64,000 nt of DNA, from positions 558,001 to 622,000 of the forward strand of contig OZ006978.1 in assembly GCA_963931155.1 (NCBI GenBank), read 5' to 3'. Both the position numbers and the translations under genes were made by a program. Below the pieces are notes generated by a model. That model had not been told where the DNA came from. It saw only the letters and a program-made list of their open reading frames with translations, and did no database searches. Of the stretch, positions 26,982-36,607 are shown piece after piece (position 1 is the stretch's first letter; every line of letters begins with the position of its first letter). The stretch comes from CALXVA01 sp944392465 (GTDB lineage: Bacteria > Bacillota > Clostridia > TANB77 > CAG-508).

Positions 26982-27557
26982 TTATGAAAAAGCCTCGGCA
27001 AAATCATTTTCTTTTTCTTCTTCTGTTCTCATATCTGGTAAAGCATATATCTTTTGCATTTTTTTATAATGCTTTCGCATTTCTTTATCTTTAATCTTGC
27101 TTAAATTAATTGCCCTATATCCCATTATCTCTACTATTTTATTATCATCCTTTAGAGAATCAAACATTGCTTTAAACTTCCACCAATGTAAATATTCAAT
27201 ATCTTGCAAATCAATATTGTATTGATCTTTAAATGCACTATATATTAATTCATTGTCGAACTCATAGCTATAAATTCGCTTTGCGTTTTCTCTTGTTGCT
27301 TTTTGACTAGTCTTTCCATTATCGTCTTTTCCGCATTTATAAAACCATAACATATTATCTATTGCTTTACTTACATCAATTATTTGATTTAAATTAGGAT
27401 AATATATTTTTAGAGCTTGATATACTTTTGCTTCATTTGATAAATTCGACTCTTGCATAAGAAGTTCAAATAATATAGAATTTTTAAAATTTGTATTAAA
27501 ATCTTCTTTAATCCTCATTTTTACTATTTTATCTAAATCATCTAACAATAAATTCAT
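26982..27557 (-). CDS. Gp15-like tail assembly protein
   Basis: 191 residues. Resembles the Gp15 family (phage A118-like), found just upstream of tape measure genes: MNLLLDDLDKIV..., YYPNLNQIIDVSKAIDNMLWFYKCGK, and YLHWWKFKAMFDSL. Its position, after the tail chaperone gene, agrees. Confidence 0.75.
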   Translation of the reverse strand: MNLLLDDLDKIVKMRIKEDFNTNFKNSILFELLMQESNLSNEAKVYQALKIYYPNLNQIIDVSKAIDNMLWFYKCGKDDNGKTSQKATRENAKRIYSYEFDNELIYSAFKDQYNIDLQDIEYLHWWKFKAMFDSLKDDNKIVEIMGYRAINLSKIKDKEMRKHYKKMQKIYALPDMRTEEEKENDFAEAFS

Positions 27558-27558
27558 A

Positions 27559-27924
27559 CTACTTAATTCTTTCTAAAGAATAATCATAAGAAATAGTTTG
27601 TATTTCACTTTGTAGAGCTTTTATTTCATTATCTACTTCTTTTTCTTGTTCTTGTCTTGCTTTTACTAAATCTCTAAATGCTTGTACACATAATTTAAAA
27701 TTCCTTTTTTCTTTGAATATTTCTTTAGAAGTTCCCTCTCCAAAAATATTATCAAACCCATTTTCAATTATCGTACAAAATTTATTTATGAATTGAGATT
27801 GTTTCATTTTGTCTACTTTAATTTTATTTATTTCTTTAACGATTTTATCCATATTTGCTTCAAGTTTTTCCATTTGTTTCGCATCATAAAAATCAAAATC
27901 TATCTCTGTTTCTAATACTTTCAT
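27559..27924 (-). CDS. Tail assembly chaperone-like protein
   Basis: About 121 residues from ATG 27924 (GGAGG five bases upstream; an in-frame ATG at 27936 is part of that site). Helical, charged; between major tail and tape measure genes, where G/GT-type chaperones stand. No slippery frameshift site to the next gene was seen. Confidence 0.65.
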   Translation of the reverse strand: MKVLETEIDFDFYDAKQMEKLEANMDKIVKEINKIKVDKMKQSQFINKFCTIIENGFDNIFGEGTSKEIFKEKRNFKLCVQAFRDLVKARQEQEKEVDNEIKALQSEIQTISYDYSLERIK

Positions 27925-27954
27925 ATTTTCCTCCATAAAAATAAAGCAGAGGCA

Positions 27955-28701
27955 TTAAGCCTCTACTAATTCAACTTCTTTAAGAACTGCACCAGTTGAT
28001 ACTGTTACAGATACTGAACTTTGTGTTGTATATCCTGTCTTTTCTACACTTATATTACTATAAGCCTTAGCTTCTAAATCTGTTGTTGCTATACCTGTTG
28101 CATCTGTTAAATATGATGCTCCATCTATAGTTATTTTAGCTCCTTCAATTGGTGTGCCTCCCACACTGTCTTTTACTATAAAAGTTACTGGGTATTCTGC
28201 TACTTCTTCTGTTGCAGCAAATGTAGCTTTCATACCATCTGCACTAATAGTAGCAACACCTATTGTAAATCCACTGTTTTTTCTAAAAGCTCCAGAATAT
28301 GTATAAGCATCTGTTGAGTCTCCTTCTGTGTCAGGTACTACTGAGTATGTTCTTAATCTTGCTTCATAACCACTTCCGACGGGTTTACTAAAATCTACTT
28401 GTAATATTTTTACAAGTGCATCATTTCCTGTTAGTTCATTGTCTGTTATATTAACAAGTTTTTGATGTACTAGATTACCTTTGTACAAATCAAAAGCATA
28501 AGAAATTTCCTCAGAATAACCTGTTACATCTGTCACCTCTCCATCTTCATCAACGTAAGTACGAGAGTATTCTGTTGCATTTTTTGATTTAGATATTTCT
28601 GTGAATTTTGTCATTCTTAAAAAATTAGCTATAGCTGTTGTAGAAACGTCCATATATGCAACTTTTCCATTTCTTTTTACTAATTGTTCTGTTACTGACA
28701 T
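27955..28701 (-). CDS. Major tail protein with C-terminal Ig/CNA-like domain
   Basis: 248 residues. The N-terminal ~165 residues look like a tail-tube protein (MDVSTTAIANFLRMTKFTEIS, YSEEISYAFDLYKGN). The C-terminal ~75 residues are a carboxypeptidase-regulatory/PEGA-like beta domain (GTPIEGAKITIDGASYLTDATGIATTDLEA) that probably decorates the tail surface. Confidence 0.8.
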   Translation of the reverse strand: MSVTEQLVKRNGKVAYMDVSTTAIANFLRMTKFTEISKSKNATEYSRTYVDEDGEVTDVTGYSEEISYAFDLYKGNLVHQKLVNITDNELTGNDALVKILQVDFSKPVGSGYEARLRTYSVVPDTEGDSTDAYTYSGAFRKNSGFTIGVATISADGMKATFAATEEVAEYPVTFIVKDSVGGTPIEGAKITIDGASYLTDATGIATTDLEAKAYSNISVEKTGYTTQSSVSVTVSTGAVLKEVELVEA

Positions 28702-28736
28702 TATTTTTCCTCCTTATATAAAAAAATAGAAGACTT

Positions 28737-29150
28737 TTAAAAGTCTTCATCATATACAACTTGCATCGGTATAACGTATATTGCTGTTGTTTCTGTAGTT
28801 TGAAGAATTGTTCCTCTTCCTATACATTTTATCCAGCAAATACCGCCTATCTTAGGCAAGTTTCCTATTTTATCTTGTTCTTTTATCCAAGTTGTAAAAT
28901 CATCACAAAATTTTGAGTTTTTTATATTCTCTAAGACACTAAAATTAGCTTGGATAGAAAAATCAAATTGTATCTGTATTCTTCTTCCACCATCTGCAAA
29001 ATTTTGCAATACTGGATCAACTGGTGTTTCATCTATTGAATAACTTTGTGGTTTGTCTTTTATATAATCTACATTTACTTTTCCATTTTTTAAATATGGG
29101 CAAGTTTCTATAAATTCTTTTATCAATTCCATCTTTGATTTTTCTTCCAT
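28737..29150 (-). CDS. Tail terminator/head-tail joining protein
   Basis: 137 residues. SYSIDETPVDPVLQNFADGGRRIQIQFDF is typical of the small tail-completion/minor capsid proteins just upstream of the major tail gene. GGAGG lies before the start. Confidence 0.65.
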   Translation of the reverse strand: MEEKSKMELIKEFIETCPYLKNGKVNVDYIKDKPQSYSIDETPVDPVLQNFADGGRRIQIQFDFSIQANFSVLENIKNSKFCDDFTTWIKEQDKIGNLPKIGGICWIKCIGRGTILQTTETTAIYVIPMQVVYDEDF

Positions 29151-29151
29151 T

Positions 29152-29559
29152 TTAGCCTCCTGATTTTATATAGTTTTCCACATCTTTCACAAGGTCGTTC
29201 TTTCTTCTTTGCATCATAAGTTTGTCCCAATGTGCTCCTGTACCAGAAGTGTGATATCTTAAATTCTTAGAAGTACTTACCTTCTTTTCTCCTAATTTAG
29301 CCCATGCACTACCATTTTTAGCAAGCATAAGCTTTCCATAATATTGATACTTTGCATAAGGACTAATATATTTAATTTCATGATTACTAGGATAAGTTTT
29401 GTTCCTTCTAAGCATTCCATTATCCATTGGCACAAATGGATTCATTAATCTATCTGCATCATCTCTTAAGAAACGTACTACTCTACCATCTTGATTTAGT
29501 CCGTGATCTTTTAGTATTTTATTAACAGAGTTCATCTTCACTTTTACGTTTATCTTCAC
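29152..29559 (-). CDS. Minor capsid/head-tail connector protein
   Basis: 135 residues. RFLRDDADRLMNPFVPMDNGMLRRNKTY and SPYAKYQYYGKLM match the minor-capsid (HK97 gp10-like) family. Stop and start overlap the neighbouring genes by one base. Confidence 0.7.
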   Translation of the reverse strand: MKINVKVKMNSVNKILKDHGLNQDGRVVRFLRDDADRLMNPFVPMDNGMLRRNKTYPSNHEIKYISPYAKYQYYGKLMLAKNGSAWAKLGEKKVSTSKNLRYHTSGTGAHWDKLMMQRRKNDLVKDVENYIKSGG

Positions 29560-29909
29560 TACTCTGTTACTCCTATCTTGTAATGTGGGAGATTTCCTTT
29601 TCTATTATCATCTACACTTACTACTTTAAAAACTTGATACTTTTCTTGTAATGCTGACAAATCAAACTCACCTTCCACTATTCCTTCTACTATATAATCG
29701 TCTGTAGAAATATTTATTTTCTCTGTAGTTGGTATTGTTATAGAGCCTGTACTTCCTTTCTCAAGACCTTTATCAACTAGATTAGTCTTTTTATTATGTC
29801 TAAAATAAACTTTGGGTGAAGCTTTTCCATTGTAATGTTGTATGCTAAAATTTTCGTCATCTTCTGTATGATATACAGTTATTTGATGTATAAAAAATCT
29901 ATCATTCAT
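29559..29909 (-). CDS. Head closure-like protein
   Basis: 116 residues, beta-rich (VYFRHNKKTNLVDKGLEKGSTGSITIPT, YIVEGIVEGEFD). Position between connector and minor capsid genes suggests a head-closure or stopper protein. Confidence 0.6.
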   Translation of the reverse strand: MNDRFFIHQITVYHTEDDENFSIQHYNGKASPKVYFRHNKKTNLVDKGLEKGSTGSITIPTTEKINISTDDYIVEGIVEGEFDLSALQEKYQVFKVVSVDDNRKGNLPHYKIGVTE

Positions 29910-30293
29910 TTAGCACACCCCACTATACAATAAAGGATTTCCATCAATTCCTATTACATTCCACAAATGCTCTTTTAAAACCTCATATTTTTTAGTATCG
30001 TAATCTTTTTTTATTTCTTCTGGTGTAGAATAGCTTTCGCTCCACCCCTCAATATTTTGTGATTTTAGATTTCCTATTTCGAACAATTTTGTGTTTTCTT
30101 CATCTTGTAAATTAATAATTAAGCAAGTAGAATATTTGACTTGCTCTGGAATATTGTTAATATCAATTCTTCCATAAGTATTTTTATTAATATAACTACT
30201 TGCTTTTATATTTAGATTTTTGAAGTCATTAGGCACGTTATCTGTACCTAATATTGATTTATATTCTTCCTCATCCTTTAAGTAAGTTAACAT
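29910..30293 (-). CDS. Head-tail connector protein
   Basis: 127 residues, helical with a short beta hairpin, directly after the capsid gene; layout as in gp6/gp15-type adaptor proteins. SSYINKNTYGRIDINNIPEQVKYSTCLI fits that group. Confidence 0.6.
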   Translation of the reverse strand: MLTYLKDEEEYKSILGTDNVPNDFKNLNIKASSYINKNTYGRIDINNIPEQVKYSTCLIINLQDEENTKLFEIGNLKSQNIEGWSESYSTPEEIKKDYDTKKYEVLKEHLWNVIGIDGNPLLYSGVC

Positions 30294-30304
30294 GCCTTAT
30301 CCTC

Positions 30305-31429
30305 CTATTCTCCCTCAGCAACTGTTATTACTGCTGTTGCTGATGCTTCATTAGAAGCTGTATCTGTTCCTTTAACAACTATTGTGTATTGTCCTGGTTC
30401 AACTGATGTTTTTACTTGAACTACGTTTGTCCCAATTTCGAACTTATCATTGTCAGCAACTCCTGCTGGTAAAGAATATGTTACTGTTCCACTACCACCA
30501 ACGCTAGCTAAATCAGCAACTTTTGTATCAGCTGCTAAAGTTCCAGATAAAGTTGTAACTGGTGTAATTGTAACTGCTGATATACCAACCTTTGCCTTTA
30601 CGATTACTGCTTCTTTATTTGTTACAGTATCTGTATATACATATCTATCTTGTAGAGCAGATGCTCCAATATGTTTACCATCTGAAAGATTGTTTACAGA
30701 TAAACCTATCATCCAGCCATCTACAGCTTGTGCCCAGTCAATACCATAGATTATGTACTCTATAGCTTGTCCTTGTGCATTTTCTCCTAAGTCTTCTGTT
30801 AATACATTTACACCATTAACTCTACCAACTACTCCAGTTCTTGCTAATTCAGAACCAATTTGAGATGCACTATTTGCGAATCTTTCATCCAATAACAGTA
30901 AAGTTTCTGATTCATATGATATACCTACATACATTCTATTTTTATCTACACCTTTTTTAGCTAATATTGCTATATCTCTTAAAATATTCTCATATATAGT
31001 TGTTGCTGTTGAGTCAGCTTGTGTAGAAGGTACAGAATTATTAATTAATGCAGAAATTGCATCAGCTTCAAGTTTTTTACTTCTTGAATATGCACCTGCT
31101 TCCAATCTTTGTGCAACTAGATTGTCTGGTACCGCTTGTGCCTCGTATCCGTCAATCAACTCATTAATAGCATCGTGTTTGTCAACAGGTATAGTAATGT
31201 AGTCTGTAGCACTTTGTCCAAGTTCTACACCGTTTTTTACATCATAATCTTTAATTTCTGGATCCATATTTCTTACTGGAACCTTAACTGCTCCACTAAC
31301 TGGTTCTCCTTCATAATCTCTACTAAAAGTATTTCTAATCTTTAGAGCTGGTCTCATTAATTCAACTATAGCTCTTGCATATTTTTCTTGTCTATTGTGT
31401 GTTCCGTTTGTTTGTATTGGATTTGCCAT
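30305..31429 (-). CDS. Major capsid protein with C-terminal Ig-like domain
   Basis: 374 residues. Phage capsid fold: N-terminal arm (QEKYARAIVELMRPALKIRNTFSRDYEG), ITIPVDKHDAINELIDGYEAQAV, ADAISALIN and RTGVVGRVNGVNV. The last ~95 residues form a separate domain (LSGTLAADTKVADLASVGGSGTVTYSLPAG, QYTIVVKGTDTASNEAS) like bacterial Ig folds that stud capsids. Confidence 0.85.
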   Translation of the reverse strand: MANPIQTNGTHNRQEKYARAIVELMRPALKIRNTFSRDYEGEPVSGAVKVPVRNMDPEIKDYDVKNGVELGQSATDYITIPVDKHDAINELIDGYEAQAVPDNLVAQRLEAGAYSRSKKLEADAISALINNSVPSTQADSTATTIYENILRDIAILAKKGVDKNRMYVGISYESETLLLLDERFANSASQIGSELARTGVVGRVNGVNVLTEDLGENAQGQAIEYIIYGIDWAQAVDGWMIGLSVNNLSDGKHIGASALQDRYVYTDTVTNKEAVIVKAKVGISAVTITPVTTLSGTLAADTKVADLASVGGSGTVTYSLPAGVADNDKFEIGTNVVQVKTSVEPGQYTIVVKGTDTASNEASATAVITVAEGE

Positions 31430-31446
31430 ATTAATTCATCCTTTCT

Positions 31447-32004
31447 TTAATCAAATTTCATATCTGGGTGCTTACTTGCTAAAATTCCAAGTACACCGTC
31501 GTTTTGTGAATTTATTTTCTTCACTTGTGTACCAGTTGCTTTTTGACCTTCTGGCTCACTTTCTTTGTATTTAGGGTTATCCTTTAAAAACTTTGTTAAG
31601 TTTTCATCAAAATCGCCTTCCATTTTGCTTACTTTAAAAAGCACATAATCAACATCATCTTTATTAACTCCTGCTTCTAAAACAGCATTTGTTTGTTTTA
31701 AAGTGTTTAGCTCATTAAGTGTTTTTTGATATTCAGCTTCTTTTTCGGCTTGTTTTTCTTCAGCTGTCTTTTGACTTTCTTTCCAATCTTTAAAAGCTTT
31801 TAAGTCCTCTTTGCTAGGCATTTTTTTCTTTTCTTTGTCTAGTCTTTCTTGAACTATTTTGTTAAGCTCTTCTTGTGTAAAAGTCTTTTCAGCTTGTCCC
31901 TCATTTTGATTTGTAGTTTGAGTGTCTACATTTCCAGTTCCTTCAGCATTTGTGCCTTCTCCTGTATTTGTGTTTTGATTTTCTAAATCTTTGTTATCTT
32001 CCAT
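31447..32004 (-). CDS. Capsid scaffold protein (DUF4355-like)
   Basis: 185 residues. Low-complexity Asn/Thr/Gly N-terminus, then FTQEELNKIVQERLDKEKKKMPSKED, coiled coil and a C-terminal part, as in Firmicutes phage scaffolds. It directly precedes the capsid gene. Confidence 0.8.
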   Translation of the reverse strand: MEDNKDLENQNTNTGEGTNAEGTGNVDTQTTNQNEGQAEKTFTQEELNKIVQERLDKEKKKMPSKEDLKAFKDWKESQKTAEEKQAEKEAEYQKTLNELNTLKQTNAVLEAGVNKDDVDYVLFKVSKMEGDFDENLTKFLKDNPKYKESEPEGQKATGTQVKKINSQNDGVLGILASKHPDMKFD

Positions 32005-32083
32005 TTTTTCCTCCTATTTTTTAAGTCCTGAGTGGACTGATATACCTTGTTTTTGCCCTACAAGTAAGGGATAATTTTAAAAA

Positions 32084-32158
32084 TGGCACAAGTTAATGGA
32101 TTTGAACCACTATCTAACAGTTTTGGAGACTGCTGTTTTTCCGTTAAACTAAACTTGC
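32084..32158 (-). tRNA. tRNA-Trp (anticodon CCA)
   Basis: 75 bases including an encoded CCA end. Acceptor stem GCAAGTT/AACTTGT, D stem GTTT/AAAC, anticodon stem GCAGT/ACTGT with the seven-base loop CTCCAAA, and T arm AGTGG-TTCAAAT-CCATT. Discriminator base G, as in tRNA-Trp. It lies inside the head operon between two coding genes and would be cut from the late mRNA. Confidence 0.88.
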
Positions 32159-32191
32159 ATAATAAAAAGACAGTTGTTAAACTGTCTTAAA

Positions 32192-32449
32192 TCAATAATC
32201 TATACTTTCTAAAAATTTTCCTGGATAATCTTCATCAAATATATCTTTACCGTCCATTTTGATTTTTGGTTTTGTAAAACCTACTTTTTGTATTGGTAAA
32301 AAATCTTTTTTTATTTCTATATTAGGAATACGGCTATTATCTTCGCTTACTTCAAATTTTATTTTTGTTGTATATTTTATTTCCTTGCCATCTATCCAAA
32401 CGTAGGTATGGTTTTTATCATCTACAATAATTTTTAATTTTTCTTTCAT
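32192..32449 (-). CDS. Hypothetical phage protein
   Basis: 85 residues, beta-rich and basic (KIIVDDKNHTYVWIDGKEIKYTTKIKF). No family recognised. Stands between the minor head gene and the tRNA. Confidence 0.55.
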   Translation of the reverse strand: MKEKLKIIVDDKNHTYVWIDGKEIKYTTKIKFEVSEDNSRIPNIEIKKDFLPIQKVGFTKPKIKMDGKDIFDEDYPGKFLESIDY

Positions 32450-32457
32450 ATTTCCTC

Positions 32458-33594
32458 CTAAATAACTAATCTGCTATTATCTTTTCTTAAACCTGTTTGT
32501 TTTAAGAAATCATCTAAAGCTTCTCTGTTTGCTTTTTCACTTGCTTTTATATTTCTTATTTCATCTTGTACTTGTTTTATATCTATATCTTTATTATTAC
32601 TTGTTAAAATAGCTTGTTGTGCTTTTAAATCTTTTTTATCTTGTCTTATTTTTCTTTCAAAAGCTCTTTGCTTTTGCGTTGCTTCATATTTGCTTATTTT
32701 CTTTCCGTTGTATTCTACCTTTTCGTTTTTCCACTTATTAAGCTCTTTCTGTGTATAAGTTCTAGCAGAGCCCTTGTAATATGGATACCAATCATGTCTA
32801 CAGTTAATACCTTTAAAACCAGTTGCTTCTCCATAACCTATATCTCGTAAACTTAGATATCCTTTTTGTCCGCTTCTACTAACAATCTTTCCTTGCCAAT
32901 GAGCGTGTTCTGGTCTAGCTCCACTATGTGCTGTAAGTTCCATTAAGTCCCAACCCATTTCATCTGCTCTAAGTTCTTGTAGTTTTCCACAGTTTTGATT
33001 TACAGAAGTAACTATATTCATACGAACTGCACTTTCTAAACTTCTTCTAGCTCCACTTGGATATTCTATCATTGCCCCTTGACCACTTAAATTTTTTATT
33101 TCATCTATAATTGCAGAAGTATAGCTTTTTACACCTGTACTAACATACATATAAGCATTATTCATCGCATTTATAAATTGTGTTTGTGCTGTATTTGCTG
33201 TTGTCATAGCTAGGTTTTGTAAGTTGTTTGATGTTCTTAATATTGTTGCGTTCATAATTTGTTTTATACTTTCATCTTGTTTTAAAGGTAATGGTTGCAA
33301 ACCCGCTTCTTTGTATATTTTGTCATCAAGCTTCAAGCTTTTTTCTCCTGCCTCATAAAAGATACGATTTACTTCTTCTACTGTTATATTGTTATATTCT
33401 GCTACAAGTTTAATAATATCCTCATACAAATAACCTATTTCTTGAGCTATTCTTAAATCATTTATTACTACTGTGTTTGCATAACCAAAATTCGCAATTC
33501 TTGTTGCTATTTCTTCTATTATTTGTAATTCTAAATTGTTATAAATAGAATTAGCTTGTCTTTCGATTCTTATAAAATCTTGTTCTGTAAGCAT
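32458..33594 (-). CDS. Phage minor capsid protein (Mu F/SPP1 gp7-like)
   Basis: 378 residues. Conserved ELTAHSGARPEHAHWQGKIVSRSG and GFKGINCRHDWYPYYKG identify the phage minor capsid 2 family. It follows the portal gene and is probably packaged with it. Confidence 0.85.
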   Translation of the reverse strand: MLTEQDFIRIERQANSIYNNLELQIIEEIATRIANFGYANTVVINDLRIAQEIGYLYEDIIKLVAEYNNITVEEVNRIFYEAGEKSLKLDDKIYKEAGLQPLPLKQDESIKQIMNATILRTSNNLQNLAMTTANTAQTQFINAMNNAYMYVSTGVKSYTSAIIDEIKNLSGQGAMIEYPSGARRSLESAVRMNIVTSVNQNCGKLQELRADEMGWDLMELTAHSGARPEHAHWQGKIVSRSGQKGYLSLRDIGYGEATGFKGINCRHDWYPYYKGSARTYTQKELNKWKNEKVEYNGKKISKYEATQKQRAFERKIRQDKKDLKAQQAILTSNNKDIDIKQVQDEIRNIKASEKANREALDDFLKQTGLRKDNSRLVI

Positions 33595-33603
33595 ATTAAA
33601 CTC

Positions 33604-33768
33604 CTATTTAAGTCCCCAAAAATATTTTTTATTATTCGCAGGGCAATTTTTACACAAGAAGTTTGGTCTAAATCTAAATCCATATCCACAAAATATTGTA
33701 GCTGATGGACTTGGTATAGTTATATGCTTTTTTATTTTACAAAATAAAGGTATTTCTTTATTCATCAT
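33604..33768 (-). CDS. Small cysteine-containing phage protein
   Basis: 54 residues from ATG 33768 (or 33765), with GGAGAGG upstream. Four cysteines (10, 27, 39, 42) including CKNC, perhaps a zinc site. Its start overlaps the portal stop. Confidence 0.6.
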   Translation of the reverse strand: MMNKEIPLFCKIKKHITIPSPSATIFCGYGFRFRPNFLCKNCPANNKKYFWGLK

Positions 33769-35225
33769 TATTCCTCTCCTTCTGTTTCAGTATTAGGAGT
33801 AAACCCAAAAGCTTCTTGATTGCTCATTTTTTCTTCTTGTATTTTTGCTAGCTCCTCTTCTGCTTCATCTTCTGACATACCTTTTATATCCATTAAATAA
33901 GATTTTTTACTTCTTAAACCTTGACTTACTTCCATTTGTGCTCTTGTAATCTCTTTGTCTTTATCTTCTATAATACTATCATCAGGTGTAATTGTTATTT
34001 TATTTGTTTTTATTCCTTCTAGCTCACATACCGCCTTTACTAAATCTTCAACACAAGCATTAACTATTATTTGATAATGTTGTTTAGTTCTAAATGCTTG
34101 ACTATTTTCAGATATTACCTCTGTTGCCGTTTTAGTTCCTGCTCCATCAAACTTGTAATAATTGCTTCCTAATCCTACATTTTCAGACAACCAATTTAAA
34201 TCTGCATTTATACTGTCAATATGTTCTTGATATCTTAGTGTAAAATCTATTTCTTTTACTGGTTCTTTCATTTTGTCACTATCTATGTTTAAAGCCTGAT
34301 AAACTCTATCGTTTTTATCAAAATATTGTATAAAACGTGGATTTCCCTCGCTGTCTGTTTCCATCTTACCCTTCATAGCTGACTGATCTACAACTATTCT
34401 TTTCTTTCCTAAGATGAACTCATTGTAGAAGCTGTCATATTTTGTATCTAACGACTTAAATCTATCTATACTATTTGCATAAATGCTTATTCCCATAGGA
34501 GAGTTAGTATCAAAATTGTTTGCAAGGTTTGGCTTCCATATTTGAAAGTATGGATTAGTAGTTATTACTACTTCACTTTCCTTAACATTTGGAAATACAT
34601 CATTAAAGTTTAATTGTTTTCCAAGTGCTGTGTCTGTATTTGATTTATAAACTTCATTTAATTTTATATATTTACCACCCACATATTCATGATAAGTAAT
34701 ATGTGTATAATATACTTTATTCTTGCCTTTTTCTTCTATAAATCTACTAACTGTTATCATTCCAGATATATAGCCATTTGTAAATTTATAAGGAATTACT
34801 ACATCACCATCTATATAATCAATTATCGTTTTATTATTAGCATCTTTATATTCAACAGTTGCTCCATTTCCTAAAGCCAACATTGCTTTTTCAATAAAAA
34901 TAGGAAGGTTAACAGTAAAGTTGTTTTCTTTACTATTTAACACTTCCCATAATCTTTTTGTAGAATTTTTATTACTTAAATTTATTTGTGTCTTTTCAGT
35001 CCATAATAGTTTCGTTATATCTTCACAAAGTTTTTTTGGCATATTCATTGTAAGTCTTTCACAATTTGTTAGTTTGCCATTTACCATCTCAGTGTAGTAA
35101 TGAAAGTCATTTACATTGCCTCTATACCAACTTTTCCAAATAGCCATTAAATCATAAATTGTTCCAACTGTTAAATTAATACCTTTTTTACTTAAAACAT
35201 TTGCTATGTTATTGTAAAATTCCAT
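33768..35225 (-). CDS. Portal protein (SPP1 gp6-like)
   Basis: About 485 residues from ATG 35225 with GGAGAG four bases upstream; an ATG at 35279 inside the terminase gene is less likely. SPP1-type portal features: WYRGNVNDFHYYT, SIYANSIDRFKSLDTKYDSF and GLGSNYYKFDGAGTKTATEVIS. Between large terminase and minor capsid. Confidence 0.9.
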   Translation of the reverse strand: MEFYNNIANVLSKKGINLTVGTIYDLMAIWKSWYRGNVNDFHYYTEMVNGKLTNCERLTMNMPKKLCEDITKLLWTEKTQINLSNKNSTKRLWEVLNSKENNFTVNLPIFIEKAMLALGNGATVEYKDANNKTIIDYIDGDVVIPYKFTNGYISGMITVSRFIEEKGKNKVYYTHITYHEYVGGKYIKLNEVYKSNTDTALGKQLNFNDVFPNVKESEVVITTNPYFQIWKPNLANNFDTNSPMGISIYANSIDRFKSLDTKYDSFYNEFILGKKRIVVDQSAMKGKMETDSEGNPRFIQYFDKNDRVYQALNIDSDKMKEPVKEIDFTLRYQEHIDSINADLNWLSENVGLGSNYYKFDGAGTKTATEVISENSQAFRTKQHYQIIVNACVEDLVKAVCELEGIKTNKITITPDDSIIEDKDKEITRAQMEVSQGLRSKKSYLMDIKGMSEDEAEEELAKIQEEKMSNQEAFGFTPNTETEGEE

Positions 35226-35236
35226 TTTACTCTCCT

Positions 35237-36607
35237 TTATTGTTTTAGTCCAAGTTTTTGTAAATTGTCTTTTATCCAATATTGAAATTGATCTTGTGTG
35301 TGGTCTGCATAGCTATAAGCATAATCATTAGTGTATGTATTGTAATATTTTTCACTACTTAAAAAAGCCTTTTCCGTTTTGTCTGGAATAGGCTTTCCTT
35401 TTTCTACACTATCTTTTAACCACATATAGTTTTCATTTTCTTTTTTAAATATCTGATTATTGTTATTATTTAAAACTCTAAACTTCTTTTTTGCTAAGAA
35501 GTCTTGAGAATAATCTATTAATTGCTCCTTATTTGTTCCTTTGTCTACTGGATGCAATCTTCTACCATAATCTTTAAAGTATTGATTTCTTAATGCTCCT
35601 TCAGCACTATCTATTGTTTCTTTATCTGTTCCTGCTTTATATTTCTTATTCATTACTAACTCAAAATTGAATATATCTCTGCTTAACTCACTTGGTGCTT
35701 TCTTGTTTGGCTTTTCATGTGGGCTGTAATAATATGTGTCTAGTAAATACCAATAGCCATCTGAGCCATATCCGTATGCTCCACAGGTAGTAGCAGATGT
35801 CTGATGTCCACTATCTATTGCAAAATCTACATATAATATTTTTACATTGTTTTTTTCTATATAATCTTCTGGTACATACTCTATTAAATCAGGGTTGTAT
35901 ATAAGTCCTTCTAGTCCAATTACTTCTCCTAAGTAAATCCAGCGATACCTTTTTTCGTCATTTCTTTTCATCTCTTCAGCTTGTTCTATAAATATCTTTC
36001 CAAGCCACCTCTCAGGTACTGTTCTGTAGTCAGATTGTGTTACTATACAATCTTTTCTTTGTGCCATTCTTTCTGCCCACTGATTTACCCAATGAAATTT
36101 GTTTTTCGGTGGATTAAATGAATATAAAACAATAAACCAGTCATCGTTGCCTCTTGTAAAAGTTGCTATTATCTGGTCTATATCATCAGGACTATCAAAC
36201 TCTGTTAATTCTTCAAACCATAATATTTTAATAGGTGTGTTTTCATCAATCATACCTTTTATTTTTTCGTAATCATCTCCACCTGCAAAGTAGATGTTAT
36301 TGCCATTATTCAAATGTATTTCAGCTGGGCTTTTGAATGCTGTATAGTCTGTTCCTTCTTCTAAATAAAACCTCTTTAGTGCTCTTTTCTCTTCTTTATA
36401 TACAGAATTTCTTAATGTGTTCTGGTATCTACGAATTATTACTGCACTACATTTTTCTTCATCTAAACAATGATATGCTATTTTTAAACTGTTCTTGCTT
36501 GTCTTTGTACTACCTCTTCCGCCTTTATCAATTTGATGCGTTACTTTTGAATTAAAAGTGTTCCAAAAATGAGGTGCTATTATTTCTTTTAGTCTAACTT
36601 GTGGCAT
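35237..36607 (-). CDS. Terminase large subunit (PBSX family)
   Basis: ATPase and nuclease that packages DNA. About 456 residues from ATG 36607 (GGAGAAG five bases upstream; a GTG lies at 36619). Walker A GGRGSTKTS near residue 28, Walker B-like ILWFEELTEF near 127, nuclease aspartates in YVDFAIDSGHQTSAT near 245 and later DYADHTQDQFQYW. Confidence 0.93.
   Translation of the reverse strand: MPQVRLKEIIAPHFWNTFNSKVTHQIDKGGRGSTKTSKNSLKIAYHCLDEEKCSAVIIRRYQNTLRNSVYKEEKRALKRFYLEEGTDYTAFKSPAEIHLNNGNNIYFAGGDDYEKIKGMIDENTPIKILWFEELTEFDSPDDIDQIIATFTRGNDDWFIVLYSFNPPKNKFHWVNQWAERMAQRKDCIVTQSDYRTVPERWLGKIFIEQAEEMKRNDEKRYRWIYLGEVIGLEGLIYNPDLIEYVPEDYIEKNNVKILYVDFAIDSGHQTSATTCGAYGYGSDGYWYLLDTYYYSPHEKPNKKAPSELSRDIFNFELVMNKKYKAGTDKETIDSAEGALRNQYFKDYGRRLHPVDKGTNKEQLIDYSQDFLAKKKFRVLNNNNNQIFKKENENYMWLKDSVEKGKPIPDKTEKAFLSSEKYYNTYTNDYAYSYADHTQDQFQYWIKDNLQKLGLKQ

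Noticed and set aside
32084..32158. Phage tRNA as the CGG decoder
   Set aside because: Its anticodon loop has seven bases and reads CCA for UGG; it cannot pair with CGGN.
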